64,000 nt of DNA, taken from Corynebacterium ammoniagenes DSM 20306. GTDB lineage: Bacteria > Actinomycetota > Actinomycetes > Mycobacteriales > Mycobacteriaceae. How positions within the stretch are numbered: position 1 is the stretch's first letter; every line of letters begins with the position of its first letter. Shown piece by piece: positions 24,046 to 33,665 of this stretch. Under the pieces are notes generated by a model. The model had not been told where the DNA came from, did not search any database, and saw nothing but the letters and a program-made list of their open reading frames with translations. The stretch is taken from positions 2,232,001 through 2,296,000 of the forward strand of contig NZ_CP009244.1 in assembly GCF_001941425.1 (NCBI RefSeq), given 5' to 3'. The position numbers and the translations under genes were made by a program.

Positions 24046-24975
24046 CTAAATCAGGTCCGTATCCTGCAGCACCTTGCGGACTGCTTCAACATTGTCACCT
24101 TCCATGCGAGCAACAGGAAGAGGCATCTGGTTGGTCTTGATAACGTTGAGCATCTGTAGAGCCGTCTTGAATCCGCCGATACCAGCACCAAATCCGGAAA
24201 CGCCGCTGGTGACAGTCACAATATGCATCAGACGTGCAATACGGTCCTGCTCGGTGCGCACGGTTTCCCAGTCGTTATTTTGGTAAGCATTCCACTGACG
24301 AACGTAGGCATCAGGATCGACGTTACCCAGACCAGGAACACTGCCATCTGCACCTGATAGGTAGGCCCCGTCAACAACGACCTCGTGGCCGGTAAAGATA
24401 CGCAGCGGGTGACCTGCATCTTCATTGGCTTGACACAACCAGCGAAACGCTACATCATCGCCAGAAGAGTCTTTGACACCAGCGATTACACCGTCCGCAG
24501 CGAGACGCATCAACATGTCCACGGGCAGTTTGACATTGACGCAGACTGGAATGTCATAGGCGTATAAAGGAAGATTCGTTGCTTCCGCAATCGCACGGAA
24601 GTGCGCTTCGACTACTTCCAATCCACCCAATGCATAAAACGGGGCGGTGGCAACCAGTCCATCAACCCCTGCTGCTTCAGCATCGCGAACATGCTCAAGG
24701 ACTCGTTCGGTCTGAGTGTCCACAACGCCGGCGAGAACCGGAAGTCGGCCATCGACAATGCTCACGGTCGCTTCCAGAATTTCCTGGCGGCGCTCGCGAG
24801 TGGAGAAAGCAACTTCGCCAGAAGAACCGAGAATAAAAAGGCCGTGCACGCCGGCTGCAATGAGGCGCTCTAAATGAGTCGCATAGGATTCGCGGTCAAA
24901 ACTACGGTCCTCATTGAGCGGAACAATGACTGGTGGGACAACACCAGAGAGGTTAGCGATAGATGCATTAGACAT
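24046..24975 (-). CDS. nanA: N-acetylneuraminate lyase (DapA/NAL family)
   Basis: A 309-residue class I aldolase of the dihydrodipicolinate synthase/N-acetylneuraminate lyase family. The Schiff-base Lys168 lies in GVIAGVKDSSGDD and the catalytic Tyr140 in YAYDIP; the substrate carboxylate loop is ILGSSGE. It would split N-acetylneuraminate into ManNAc and pyruvate. Family members are hard to tell apart by sequence; the assignment comes from the neighbouring nagB, nagA, nanK, nanE and nanR. An AAGGAG site precedes ATG 24975. It is the last gene of the nagA-nagB-nanA run. Confidence 0.82.
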   Translation of the reverse strand: MSNASIANLSGVVPPVIVPLNEDRSFDRESYATHLERLIAAGVHGLFILGSSGEVAFSTRERRQEILEATVSIVDGRLPVLAGVVDTQTERVLEHVRDAEAAGVDGLVATAPFYALGGLEVVEAHFRAIAEATNLPLYAYDIPVCVNVKLPVDMLMRLAADGVIAGVKDSSGDDVAFRWLCQANEDAGHPLRIFTGHEVVVDGAYLSGADGSVPGLGNVDPDAYVRQWNAYQNNDWETVRTEQDRIARLMHIVTVTSGVSGFGAGIGGFKTALQMLNVIKTNQMPLPVARMEGDNVEAVRKVLQDTDLI

Positions 24976-25067
24976 GGGAAAGCTCCTTTAAAAGCAGTGA
25001 AAGTTCAAAACCAAACTTGAAAATCGAATGAGAAAGTTGAGGCCAGTTTCGGCTGAGGATCGTTAGG

Positions 25068-25844
25068 TCAATGTCCCTGCCAACTGGGTTTATTGGCTTC
25101 AGTAAACCGGTAGTAGTCAGCGTGTCTGAGTTGCTCTGCCGCCGCTTCATCCACAATCACCGTGGCATGCGGGTGTAGTTGCAGAATTGACGCCGGACAG
25201 ATAGCGCTCAACGGCCCTTCAGCCAAAGCAGCAACGGCTTCTGCCTTGTTGCTACCAGTGGCCAGCAGCATGAGATGTCCGGCGCGGCTGATAGTGCCAA
25301 GACCTTGGGTCAGCACGTGAACTGGCACAGCACTTGTGGAGTCAAAGAAGCGTGCATTGTCCGAAATAGTGCTGGCGTGCAGCGTTTTCATACGCGTCCC
25401 CGAAGATAATGAGCTTCCTGGTTCGTTAAAACCAATGTGCCCGTCAGTACCTACTCCTAGTACTTGGATATCGATTCCACCAGCCGCGGCAATGGCTTCG
25501 TCGTAAGCAGCCCCTGCTTCATCTGGATTTTCAGCAGTTCCATCGGGTGAATACACACGGGCATCATCGATATCTACGTGATGGGTAAATTCCCGGCGAA
25601 TAGTCGCAAAATAGGACTGCTCATGTCCACGTGGCAAGCCGATGTATTCATCCAGCAAGAAGGCTTGGCATTGAGAAAAGCTTAACTCTCCACGCTGATA
25701 CCTCGTGATGAGTTCTTTATACATAGCCACCGGCGTTGACCCCGTGGCCAACCCAAGCGTTGCGCCGCGTCCGGCGTAGTCCGAGATGATGTCAGCCGCG
25801 GCTGTAGCCACTGACGCAGCATTAGTACGAATCAAAATTTCCAT
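25068..25844 (-). CDS. nagB: Glucosamine-6-phosphate deaminase
   Basis: A 258-residue enzyme converting glucosamine-6-phosphate to fructose-6-phosphate and ammonia, the entry to glycolysis. Signature residues are seen in [14 protein letters not shown] (phosphate loop) and [18 protein letters not shown] with the catalytic Asp and His. Length matches the shorter, non-allosteric bacterial type. AGGAAG lies upstream of ATG 25844. It begins 13 bases after nagA and is followed by nanA after ~90 bases. Confidence 0.95.
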   Translation of the reverse strand: MEILIRTNAASVATAAADIISDYAGRGATLGLATGSTPVAMYKELITRYQRGELSFSQCQAFLLDEYIGLPRGHEQSYFATIRREFTHHVDIDDARVYSPDGTAENPDEAGAAYDEAIAAAGGIDIQVLGVGTDGHIGFNEPGSSLSSGTRMKTLHASTISDNARFFDSTSAVPVHVLTQGLGTISRAGHLMLLATGSNKAEAVAALAEGPLSAICPASILQLHPHATVIVDEAAAEQLRHADYYRFTEANKPSWQGH

Positions 25845-25857
25845 TAAATATTTCTTC

Positions 25858-27078
25858 CTACTTCGCAGTTACTTGTGGACGCAGCGCACTGCCTGCCGCA
25901 ATGGTCATCTCCGGCAGCGAGTCAGAGCATCCGGCAAATACCACCAGGTCAGCAAGCTTTCCAGTAGATACTGTCCCCACGTCGTCCATCCCCATAACGC
26001 GTGCAACATTGCCCGTGACAAAGGCACTGGTGTGAGCAACGCTTGCGCCACGCGCTATTCGGCGTGCGAATTGCTCTGCTAAAGTGCTGGTCCCACCTGC
26101 GATAGCACCACCGTCAGTCAACCGCGCCACACCACCAGCAACGGTGACATCGAGCGCGCCAAGGACATAGTCGCCATCGGGTTTACCAGCCGCAGCCATC
26201 GCATCTGTAATTCCAAAGGCATTATTCGGCGCGCAATTGAACACCATGTCGACGGCACCATCGTCCAGATGCGTGCCATCAGCAATAACTTCTAGACCAA
26301 TTTCCCCGCGCGCACCGGCACTAATGAGTGCAGCTGCCGCGCCGGGGTCACGATGGTGAATCTGCGGCATAGCATTGAATAAGTGCGTGGCAGTGATTGT
26401 CGCGCCAATCTTACGGCCACGCGAAATAGCAGCAGCCATGGTGTCAAAATCAGCATCAGTATGGCCCAACGATGCGATGACACCATGTTGCGCACATAGT
26501 TCAAAAAGCTGTTCCGAGTTCGCAGTTTCTGGCGCGAAGGTAATGGACTTTAAATAACCTTCACCTGCGGAAATAATCTCAGCAAATAGACTCGGGTCAC
26601 CGTCAATAATGTTCGCCGGGTTCTGCGCACCACAGCGGCACGAAGAGATAAACGGGCCTTCCATGTGTACGCCTGAGATATATCCTTGCCTAGCCAAATC
26701 AGCCAACATCGACGTTTGTGCAATTAGCTCCTCCCCGGGCGCGGAGACCAAAGAAGCCCACAGCGTGGTGCTACCGCGTTCACGGTGGTACATCGCGGCA
26801 GCTCTGCATTCATCGGCAGTGCCGGTAGGAAATCCGCCGCCCGCACCGCCATGGTTATGCACGTCAATAAAGCCTGGAACAATCAACGGGCCATCCCACC
26901 GGGCAGCAGTCGATGCATCATAGTCAGCCGCATCATCGGCGTCGACGATTGCGTCAATAACGCCATTAACCAAAGTCAACGTAGCAGGGCGTGGCGGATT
27001 CACACCGTCATAAAACAACCCCGTGATATCGCCGTTAAATAAATCTCTAGGCACTTGGTTGTCTGAGTGCACCATCAT
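25858..27078 (-). CDS. nagA: N-acetylglucosamine-6-phosphate deacetylase
   Basis: A ~406-residue amidohydrolase removing acetate from GlcNAc-6-phosphate. Metal and substrate motifs are [24 protein letters not shown], and [11 protein letters not shown]; the catalytic Asp lies in [10 protein letters not shown]. The ATG at 27078 (or the next one at 27075) follows GAGGT. An in-frame start at 27111 has no ribosome binding site and would extend past the family N-terminus. First gene of nagA-nagB-nanA, transcribed away from nanK from a shared control region. Confidence 0.93.
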   Translation of the reverse strand: MMVHSDNQVPRDLFNGDITGLFYDGVNPPRPATLTLVNGVIDAIVDADDAADYDASTAARWDGPLIVPGFIDVHNHGGAGGGFPTGTADECRAAAMYHRERGSTTLWASLVSAPGEELIAQTSMLADLARQGYISGVHMEGPFISSCRCGAQNPANIIDGDPSLFAEIISAGEGYLKSITFAPETANSEQLFELCAQHGVIASLGHTDADFDTMAAAISRGRKIGATITATHLFNAMPQIHHRDPGAAAALISAGARGEIGLEVIADGTHLDDGAVDMVFNCAPNNAFGITDAMAAAGKPDGDYVLGALDVTVAGGVARLTDGGAIAGGTSTLAEQFARRIARGASVAHTSAFVTGNVARVMGMDDVGTVSTGKLADLVVFAGCSDSLPEMTIAAGSALRPQVTAK

Positions 27079-27186
27079 GGCAGTTAATACCTCATTTGGT
27101 CTGTTGTGCATGTGTGAGCCGAACTTCCGAGCATCTGGCCAAGCCTTTTTACGCCAAGAGACTACGCACCTGTCGCCAACCTGTAT

Positions 27187-27220
27187 GATGTCTTATAAGT
27201 AATGTAGCTCATAGTAGCAA
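27187..27220. promoter_or_regulatory. nagA/nanK divergent promoter region with candidate NanR operator
   Basis: On the minus strand TTGCTA (27215-27220) and TATAAG (27192-27197) are 17 bases apart and serve nagA. The hexamer is part of palindrome CTTATAAG, so a -10 also exists on the plus strand toward nanK. The 25 bases 27187-27211 match the siaE control site at 19 positions. Confidence 0.6.
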
Positions 27221-27232
27221 AGTGGAGACCCC

Positions 27233-28177
27233 ATGCCTAGCTTTTGCACAATCACGCTTGATATCGGTGGCACAAAGATCGCCTATGGGCTCATCCCAGA
27301 TGCGCAACCCACCACGGTTCTTTCCGCAGGACGCATCCCCAGCCAACCGGCGAATTCCACCGCCCAGCAGCAGGTTCGCGTAGCACTACGGGAAGCTGCC
27401 GCGGCGGCACACGCAGCAGGACTTGTACCAACTCGCGTAGGTCTAGCTGCCCCTGGAGTAGTGGATACTGCCACCGGGATCGTTACGTACGCCGGGGCCA
27501 CCATGCCCGGTTGGCAGGGTACGAACCTGTTCGACTTGGTGTCAGAAGAGGCCGGATTGCCCAGTATTGCCACCAACGATGTTCGTGCATTCGGGCTCGG
27601 TGAATACACATACGGTGGGCACACCGATTACTCTCGGGTGCTGTTTATTTCCCTCGGCACAGGCTTAGGCGGCGCAGTCATTGATGACCACACATTGATC
27701 TCTTCCCCACGTGCGACCGCCGGCGAGTTTTCAGAACTGGTCGTATCTGATGCCTTTGGATACGCCCAGCGCGCTGAATTCGTAGCTTCGGGAACCGGAT
27801 TGACCATCTATTACAACGATATTGAAGAAGGCCACGTCCCTGCTATCGGCGAAGTCGCTTGGCGTGAGCTCACTGCTAACGACATTAGGCTGGAAGATAT
27901 CGCAGAAGATGATGCCCACTTTGCCACGATTGCAAAAGGAAATCTCACTGGCCTAGGACGAGCGCTGGGTGCAATCGTGACAGCTTTCGATGTCGACGCA
28001 ATCATCATCGGCGGCGGCTTGGTGGGCCTCGGAGAGAGAGTTCTAGCTCCCATTCGCGCAGGTCTTTCATCATCCGCACTAGAGCCTAATAAATCCACCC
28101 CGGTTATCCGGGCTAGGCTCGGTGACAATTCTCCGCTCATCGGTGCCGGTGTTCTTGCAACAACTCACCTGAGTTGA
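27233..28177 (+). CDS. nanK: ROK-family kinase, N-acetylmannosamine kinase
   Basis: A 314-residue sugar kinase: ATP-binding DIGGTKIAYGLI at the start, catalytic Asp in ATNDVRAFGLGE, second phosphate motif ISLGTGLGGAVI. It would phosphorylate ManNAc to ManNAc-6-phosphate. Unusually the usual GHxxV and CxCGxxGC zinc site of ROK proteins is absent: the stretch reads GEFSELVVSDAFGYAQRAEF with no Cys or His. The ATG follows GTGGAG. It heads the nanK-nanE pair. Substrate is inferred from context. Confidence 0.85.
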   Translation: MPSFCTITLDIGGTKIAYGLIPDAQPTTVLSAGRIPSQPANSTAQQQVRVALREAAAAAHAAGLVPTRVGLAAPGVVDTATGIVTYAGATMPGWQGTNLFDLVSEEAGLPSIATNDVRAFGLGEYTYGGHTDYSRVLFISLGTGLGGAVIDDHTLISSPRATAGEFSELVVSDAFGYAQRAEFVASGTGLTIYYNDIEEGHVPAIGEVAWRELTANDIRLEDIAEDDAHFATIAKGNLTGLGRALGAIVTAFDVDAIIIGGGLVGLGERVLAPIRAGLSSSALEPNKSTPVIRARLGDNSPLIGAGVLATTHLS

Positions 28178-28228
28178 AACCGGCCACAAGAAACTCACAA
28201 CATTTAAAACACCGAAAGAATTATTGCC

Positions 28229-28933
28229 ATGAAGCTATCCTTTGAAAAACTCCGCGCGCAGATTGAAGGCAAGGTAATTGTCTCCGCACAAGCACCCGAT
28301 GGCCATGCTTTACGCGATACTCATGCGCTGACCGCGATTGCAAAAGCATGCGTTGATGGTGGTTCACCAGCCATTCGTTGTGGCGGCTATGGCGGAGTGG
28401 AAGATATTGCGTCCATTAGCAATGCCGTTGAGGTCCCTATCTTTGGTCTGACTAAGGAAGGCACGGAGGGAATCTACATCACCCCAACGCGTGAATCAGT
28501 GCGCGCGGTGGCAAGGGCCGGAGCTGCAGTCGTGTGCGCAGATGCCACCTTCCGTAAGCGTCCGGATGGTTCCACCGTGGCTGATCTGATTGAAGTCGCT
28601 CACGAAGAAGACATCCTCTTCATGGCAGACTGCGCCACCGCAGACCAGGCTAAAGCAGCTGCTGATGCCGGCGCCGACATCGTGTCCACCACTTTGGCTG
28701 GATACACAGAAGACCGCCCGAAAACGGACGGTCCAGATTTTGAGCTACTCAAGCAAACGCGTGAACTTATCGGCCCCGATGTATTCCTCATTGGCGAGGG
28801 ACGCTTTTCCTCACCAGCTGATGCGGCAAAGGGCCTGGAACTAGGCGCGAATGCCATCATTGTCGGCACTGCGATCACTGATCCAGGTTGCATCACCGCG
28901 CAATTCCAAGCCGGCGTATCGAAAGAGGATTAA
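28229..28933 (+). CDS. nanE: N-acetylmannosamine-6-phosphate 2-epimerase
   Basis: A 234-residue TIM-barrel enzyme turning ManNAc-6-phosphate into GlcNAc-6-phosphate. Recognisable NanE segments are LIVSAQAP-like KVIVSAQAPDGHAL, GGYGGVEDI, VCADATFRKRPDG, TTLAGYTE and FLIGEGRF near the C-terminus, with the catalytic Lys expected in the RKRP/FGLTKE region. It follows nanK by ~50 bases with GAAAG as a modest ribosome binding site. Its stop is only three bases from the convergent old yellow enzyme stop, with no terminator between. Confidence 0.93.
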   Translation: MKLSFEKLRAQIEGKVIVSAQAPDGHALRDTHALTAIAKACVDGGSPAIRCGGYGGVEDIASISNAVEVPIFGLTKEGTEGIYITPTRESVRAVARAGAAVVCADATFRKRPDGSTVADLIEVAHEEDILFMADCATADQAKAAADAGADIVSTTLAGYTEDRPKTDGPDFELLKQTRELIGPDVFLIGEGRFSSPADAAKGLELGANAIIVGTAITDPGCITAQFQAGVSKED

Positions 28934-28936
28934 TAC

Positions 28937-30040
28937 TTAGCTGCGCACGCGGGCATCTTCCAGCGTTGGATAATCAACATAACCTGTTGCCCCGCCGACG
29001 TAGAAGGTGCTCTGGTCCGGCTCATTGAGCTCCGCACCAGATTCCCAGCGCTCGACGAGATCCGGGTTAGCGATGAGCATGCGGCCAATAACCGCGGCAT
29101 CTGCGCCGAGTTCATCGACCCAGTACTGGGCATCGTCGAGCTGGCTAATGACAGCGAAACCAGAATTGAGCAGCAACGGCCAGCCGTGCTCTTGCTGGAT
29201 CAGTCGGCGCACTTCGGTGGCCACCTCACCTTCTGGTTCATTGACCAGCACGGAGACATAAGCCAACTTCAGATCAGAAATATGCGCGAACAGTGCCTGG
29301 TAGGTAGCAATGGTTTCTTGCGTGTCAGATTCATCAATACCCTGCACATGGTGCTGCGGGGAGATGCGCACCGCGGTGCGGTCTTCGCCGATTTCTTCTG
29401 CCACGGCACGAATGACCTCTGCGGTTAAACGCGCGCGGTGGGCTGGGTTGCCACCGTATTGATCCTCGCGGACATTGGAGCTTGGCGCGAGGAATTCGTG
29501 CAAAAGGTAACCATTGGCGCTGTGAATTTCAATGCCGTCGAGGCCCGCATCAACAGCCCGGCGCGCGGATTGGCGAAAATCCTCGATAATGCCTGGAATC
29601 TCCTCCACGGTGAGGGCCTCGGGCACAACGCCGTCGGTCTTGCCACTAAATCCACGGACCTGTCCGCCGGTGGCAATAGCACTGGGAGCTTTCACCGGTG
29701 CATCGCGCAAAAGATCGGGGTGTGAGGTGCGCCCACCGTGCATGACCTGGGCGAAGATAACGCCATCGCGGGCGTGCACGGCATCAGCAACGGGCTTCCA
29801 TGCCTCGGTGTGTTCATCGGTGGCAAGTCCTGCTTGGCCGGGGAAGGAACGGCAGCTATACGCGGGGAATACGCCCTCGGTCACCACCAGACCCGCCGAT
29901 GCCCGCTGGGAATAATATTCCTTGTGCAATTCAGTCGGGGTGCCATCTTCTCCGGCGCGCTGGCGGGTCAATGGTGCCATGGTTACCCGGTTGTTTAGGG
30001 TGTATTGGCCAATCTGGACTGAATCAAAAAGCTTCGTCAC
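28937..30040 (-). CDS. NADH:flavin oxidoreductase, old yellow enzyme family
   Basis: A 367-residue FMN protein with the family N-terminus VTMAPLTRQRAGEDG, the active-site GGRTSHPD, EIHSANGYLLHEFL and the C-terminal phosphate loop AAVIGRMLIANPDLV. Members reduce activated C=C bonds and nitro compounds; the natural substrate is unknown. GTG at 30040 with GGAGG five bases upstream is the clear start; an in-frame start at 30088 is spurious. It has its own promoter in the ~165-base gap before the divergent SDR gene and no link to the sialic acid genes beyond adjacency. Confidence 0.9.
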   Translation of the reverse strand: MTKLFDSVQIGQYTLNNRVTMAPLTRQRAGEDGTPTELHKEYYSQRASAGLVVTEGVFPAYSCRSFPGQAGLATDEHTEAWKPVADAVHARDGVIFAQVMHGGRTSHPDLLRDAPVKAPSAIATGGQVRGFSGKTDGVVPEALTVEEIPGIIEDFRQSARRAVDAGLDGIEIHSANGYLLHEFLAPSSNVREDQYGGNPAHRARLTAEVIRAVAEEIGEDRTAVRISPQHHVQGIDESDTQETIATYQALFAHISDLKLAYVSVLVNEPEGEVATEVRRLIQQEHGWPLLLNSGFAVISQLDDAQYWVDELGADAAVIGRMLIANPDLVERWESGAELNEPDQSTFYVGGATGYVDYPTLEDARVRS

Positions 30041-30205
30041 GGTGTCCTCCTCGGTGTGTAATAATCCGAACCGTACAACCGTGCACAAGCCAGATAAATT
30101 CCTGCCGGTGGTTCACCAACCCGTGCGTGCTGCGTGTGCAGTAGATTTAAGGCCTAGAACATGCACTGAATTTTTCTGCCTGAAGTGAAAGGATCTCCAC
30201 CCACC

Positions 30206-31006
30206 ATGGCACTTCCCTCCCCCGCTCCAGATTCCTACGCGCTGATCACCGGCGCCAGCCAGGGAATTGGTGAAGCAATGGCACGCGATCTTGCCAGCCA
30301 AGGTCACAATGTCATCCTCATTGCTCGCAGGAAAGAGGTTTTGCAGTCGCTTGTCGATGAATTCGTGGGCAACTACGGCATCGACGCCCTAAGCTGGCCC
30401 GCGGATCTATCCAAGGAACCTGAAGTGGATGAAGTCATTGCGAAAATGGCCGAGACCAAGATTCACATCATCATCAATTCCGCCGGAATCGCGAGCTTCG
30501 GTGCCTTTATGGACCAAGACTGGAACTACGAAACTGATCAGTTCCACCTCAACGCCACGGCAGTTCACCGCCTAACGCGCGCAGCCCTTGAGCAAATGTT
30601 GCCGCGTAAGTCCGGCGCGATCTGCAATGTCGGTTCTGCTGCTGGCAATGTGCCTATCCCGTATAACTCCACCTATGTCTTTACCAAGGCTGGAGTCAAC
30701 GCGTTTACCGAGGCCTTGCACTATGAACTCAAGAAGACCGGCGTTTCCTGCACCCTGCTTGCCCCAGGGCCAGTGCGCGATGCCGTAATCCCGGATTCGG
30801 AAAAGTCGATTGTCGACAAGGTCGTCCCGGACTTTTTGTGGACCACCTACGAGTCCTGTTCCGAAGAAACCCTGAAAGCTATGTCGCGCAATCAGCGCCG
30901 AGTAGTGCCAGGGCCTTTGTCGAAGGCAATGAATACCATCTCACAGATCTTGCCCACCCCAGCGCTGGCGCCGTTGATGGGCAAGTTCTATTCGCAGATG
31001 GGCTAG
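30206..31006 (+). CDS. Short-chain dehydrogenase/reductase
   Basis: A 266-residue classical SDR: cofactor loop TGASQGIG near the start with ARR after strand 2 (suggesting NADPH), NSAG, catalytic Ser in CNVGSAAG and YVFTK as the YxxxK pair. The long C-terminus with helices resembles mycobacterial SDRs acting on lipids or steroids. ATG at 30206 is used, with AAAGGAT upstream; the GTG at 30185 overlaps that site and is unlikely. Its TAG stop shares the palindrome CTAG with the stop of the convergent symporter gene. Confidence 0.88.
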   Translation: MALPSPAPDSYALITGASQGIGEAMARDLASQGHNVILIARRKEVLQSLVDEFVGNYGIDALSWPADLSKEPEVDEVIAKMAETKIHIIINSAGIASFGAFMDQDWNYETDQFHLNATAVHRLTRAALEQMLPRKSGAICNVGSAAGNVPIPYNSTYVFTKAGVNAFTEALHYELKKTGVSCTLLAPGPVRDAVIPDSEKSIVDKVVPDFLWTTYESCSEETLKAMSRNQRRVVPGPLSKAMNTISQILPTPALAPLMGKFYSQMG

Positions 31007-32568
31007 TCACCTACTGGTGCAGCTTCTGATGCTTCAGGAGCTTGCGGAGCCGGCGGGTTGCCGTAGAGCTCAGGACGCTCGAGCTTGCGCTTTTCCCAGA
31101 AGGTGGCGTTTTTAATGCCCAGTGCCTCTGGATCGAACTGCGGATCCTTGCCGGCCTTCTTTTGCGCGTAGTAGTCCTTCAGCGCCTTCATGGCTGGCTT
31201 CTGAATAATCAAGATGCCGATGATGTTGAGCCACGCGGTAGCACCGACACCAATATCGCCCAGTACCCAGGCGGCGCCAGCCGCCGAGGAGGAACCCACG
31301 ATAACGGAGATAAGAACCAGCACGCGCAGACCCCAAATGATGCCGCGACGTACTTGCGCATTTTTAATCCAGCGGTTGAAATACACCAGGTTCACTTCGG
31401 CCATGTAGTAGTACGCCAAGATAGTGGTAAAGGCGAAGAACAAAATAGCCAATGCCACAAAGCTGGGACCAAAGCCTGGGAATTGGGCATCCATACCTTC
31501 TTGGACAAAGCCCGGGCCAACAGCGATATCCGATGGTAGCGCTGGGCCTTCAAAGACAATGGCGCCATCTTCGCTTTCACCTTCAAACACCCGGTACATG
31601 CCGGTGGAGATGATGATGAACGCAGTAGCGGAGCATACGAATAAGGTATCTACGTAGACTGCGAAAGCCTGGACAAAGCCTTGCTTTGCAGGGTGGGAGA
31701 CCTCCGCGGCAGCAGCGTGCTGCGGACCAGTACCCTGGCCTGCTTCATTAGAGTAAATACCGCGGCGTACACCCCACATGATGGCCACACCGAGCATGCC
31801 GGAAAAGCCTGCGTTGAGGTTAAACGCAGAAGAGAAGATCAGTCCAAATACTTCTGGGATCTGCTCATAGTTCGCAAACAAGATAACCAGCGCGATAACG
31901 ATGTAGATGACCGCCATGAATGGCACGACCAAGGTCGCGAAGTTTGCAATACGCTTAACACCACCGATGACGATGATGCCCAGTACGGCCGCGATAGCGA
32001 TACCGGTGTACAACGGTGGGATCCCCCACGCATTTTCCACAGCGGAGGAAACACCGTTGGCCTGCACGCCAGGCAGGAAGTAAGCGGTTGCCAAAATCAT
32101 GGCGACTGCAAAAACGCAGCCATAGACCAGCATGAAAGGCGCTGCTTTGGTGTGAGCGTATGCCTTTTCAATGTAGTAGGCCGGCCCACCACGGTATTCC
32201 CGAGTGTCTTTATCCTGCTCTTTGTAAATCTGCGCCAACGTACACTCAATGAACGAGGTCGCGGAGCCCAACAAGGCCACCGCCCACATCCAAAAGACCG
32301 CGCCTGGTCCACCAAAAGCAATTGCGGTAGCAACGCCGGCAATATTGCCAACGCCGACGCGGCCAGCCAAAGACATCATCAGCGATTGGAACGACGAGAC
32401 GCCATTTTCTGACTTCTCACCATTTTTCAGCTGCTTCAGCATGTCCGGAATGCCACGGATTTGAAGGAATTTGGTCGTCAGGGTGAAATACACGCCGGCC
32501 GCCAAGCACAGAAAAATCAATGCCGGGGACCAGATCACGCCATTTAGCCAATCAAATACATCTGCCAT
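31003..32568 (-). CDS. Alanine/glycine:cation symporter (AGCS family)
   Basis: A 521-residue membrane protein with about ten helices. It has the family's signature near the N-terminus (FQSLMMSLAGRVGVGNIAGV) and GVRRGIYSNEAGQGTGPQHA in the middle. It imports alanine or glycine with sodium. The C-terminal ~60 residues are charged, then Ala/Pro-rich, and cytoplasmic. Start ATG 32568 follows GGAG. Monocistronic; overlaps the SDR gene by four bases at the stop codons. Confidence 0.93.
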   Translation of the reverse strand: MADVFDWLNGVIWSPALIFLCLAAGVYFTLTTKFLQIRGIPDMLKQLKNGEKSENGVSSFQSLMMSLAGRVGVGNIAGVATAIAFGGPGAVFWMWAVALLGSATSFIECTLAQIYKEQDKDTREYRGGPAYYIEKAYAHTKAAPFMLVYGCVFAVAMILATAYFLPGVQANGVSSAVENAWGIPPLYTGIAIAAVLGIIVIGGVKRIANFATLVVPFMAVIYIVIALVILFANYEQIPEVFGLIFSSAFNLNAGFSGMLGVAIMWGVRRGIYSNEAGQGTGPQHAAAAEVSHPAKQGFVQAFAVYVDTLFVCSATAFIIISTGMYRVFEGESEDGAIVFEGPALPSDIAVGPGFVQEGMDAQFPGFGPSFVALAILFFAFTTILAYYYMAEVNLVYFNRWIKNAQVRRGIIWGLRVLVLISVIVGSSSAAGAAWVLGDIGVGATAWLNIIGILIIQKPAMKALKDYYAQKKAGKDPQFDPEALGIKNATFWEKRKLERPELYGNPPAPQAPEASEAAPVGD

Positions 32569-32821
32569 GCGGGCTCCTTAGCTCGGAATAGATCGCACTA
32601 TCTAATACGACCGTCCGCATTAGATGAAAAGAATTCTGCCCTACCGATGCACTAAAAGTGAACTAGAGCACTAAATTAATTTTTAACTTTCCACGTCATC
32701 AATTCATTCATTCGACAGGAATCCACCCCACCTGCCGTGTTAATTCACAACCTAAATTTGCAAACTTTGCCAATTACCCCATTTCAGGGGCAAGACGTTC
32801 ATGGCATTGGCAGGGGTTAAG
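32569..32821. other. Divergent intergenic region, AGCS symporter and orn
   Basis: About 250 AT-rich bases between two divergent starts, expected to hold both promoters. No clear palindrome or riboswitch was recognised. Confidence 0.4.
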
Positions 32822-33469
32822 ATGGCAGACATGACTTCTTCTGCCACTCCCGCCAAACATGACCGCCTCGTGTGGATCGATCTGGAAATGACCGGACTTG
32901 ATCCCAAGCGCCACACCATCGTGGAAATTGCCGCCATCATCACCGATGCGGAACTCAACGTTATTGGCGAAGGCCTCGACATCGTCATCCACGCCACGGA
33001 TGAAGAATTATCACGCATGGATGACTTTGTCACCAATATGCACAACTCCTCCGGCCTCACCGAGGAAATCAAGGCTGCCACCACCACGTTGAAAGAGGCT
33101 GAAACGGCAGTACTAGAGCTCATCGAAAAGCACTGTGACCCTGAGCACCCCGCTCCCCTTGCCGGCAACTCCATCGCCACCGACCGGACCTTTATCCGTG
33201 AATACATGCCGCGCTTGGACAAAGCCCTGCACTACCGCATGATTGATGTCTCCACCATCAAAGAACTAGCCCGCCGCTGGCACCCCCGCGCCTATTTCAA
33301 CCAACCCGATAAGGGCTTAGCGCACCGCGCACTCGCCGATATCGTCGAATCCATTCGCGAGCTCGACTACTACCGCCGCTCGGTATTCCGCACCGACGAA
33401 GGACCAACCTCCCCCGAAGCCGCCGAGGCAGCCAAGGAATCAAATGCGGCCTACCAGGCGTTTTTGTAA
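32822..33469 (+). CDS. orn: Oligoribonuclease
   Basis: A 215-residue DEDDh 3'-5' exonuclease that clears 2-5 nucleotide RNA fragments and pGpG-like linear dinucleotides. The first metal motif is [10 protein letters not shown], the later one [12 protein letters not shown], and the last [11 protein letters not shown] with its conserved His and Asp. ATG at 32822 follows GGGG at fair spacing; starts at 32801 and 32831 are also possible. The tRNA-His gene follows ~50 bases downstream, a linkage common in corynebacteria. Confidence 0.95.
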   Translation: MADMTSSATPAKHDRLVWIDLEMTGLDPKRHTIVEIAAIITDAELNVIGEGLDIVIHATDEELSRMDDFVTNMHNSSGLTEEIKAATTTLKEAETAVLELIEKHCDPEHPAPLAGNSIATDRTFIREYMPRLDKALHYRMIDVSTIKELARRWHPRAYFNQPDKGLAHRALADIVESIRELDYYRRSVFRTDEGPTSPEAAEAAKESNAAYQAFL

Positions 33470-33518
33470 TTTCGACTTCGTGAGTTACTCTTTAATACGC
33501 TGCTTAAGAGCAGCAATG

Positions 33519-33591
33519 GTGGCTGTAGTTCAGCTGGTAGAGCACCAGGTTGTGATCCTGGGTGTCGCGGGTTCGAGCCCCGTCAGCCACC
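33519..33591 (+). tRNA. tRNA-His (anticodon GTG)
   Basis: Acceptor GTGGCTG (33519-33525) pairs with CAGCCAC (33584-33590), and the anticodon loop TTGTGAT carries GTG. The extra 5' G at 33518 can pair with C at 33591, the histidine identity pair. T arm CGGGTTCGAGCCCCG is normal. CCA is not encoded. Confidence 0.95.
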
Positions 33592-33598
33592 CCGACCA

Positions 33599-33646
33599 AA
33601 ACGCGCTTACCGTGAAATCGCAAGATCTCCGGTAAGCGCGTTTCTT
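33599..33646 (+). terminator. Terminator after tRNA-His
   Basis: A perfect 14-bp stem (33599-33612 with 33630-33643) ending in TTTCTTC, directly after the tRNA. The A run before it lets it also act for the convergent esterase gene. Confidence 0.88.
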
Positions 33647-33665
33647 CGTGCAATGAGCACTGCTT

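Noticed and set aside
24046..24975. Dihydrodipicolinate synthase (dapA)
   Set aside because: The fold fits, but gene context with nagB, nagA, nanK, nanE and nanR and the YDIP/GSSGE variants favour a sialic acid lyase.
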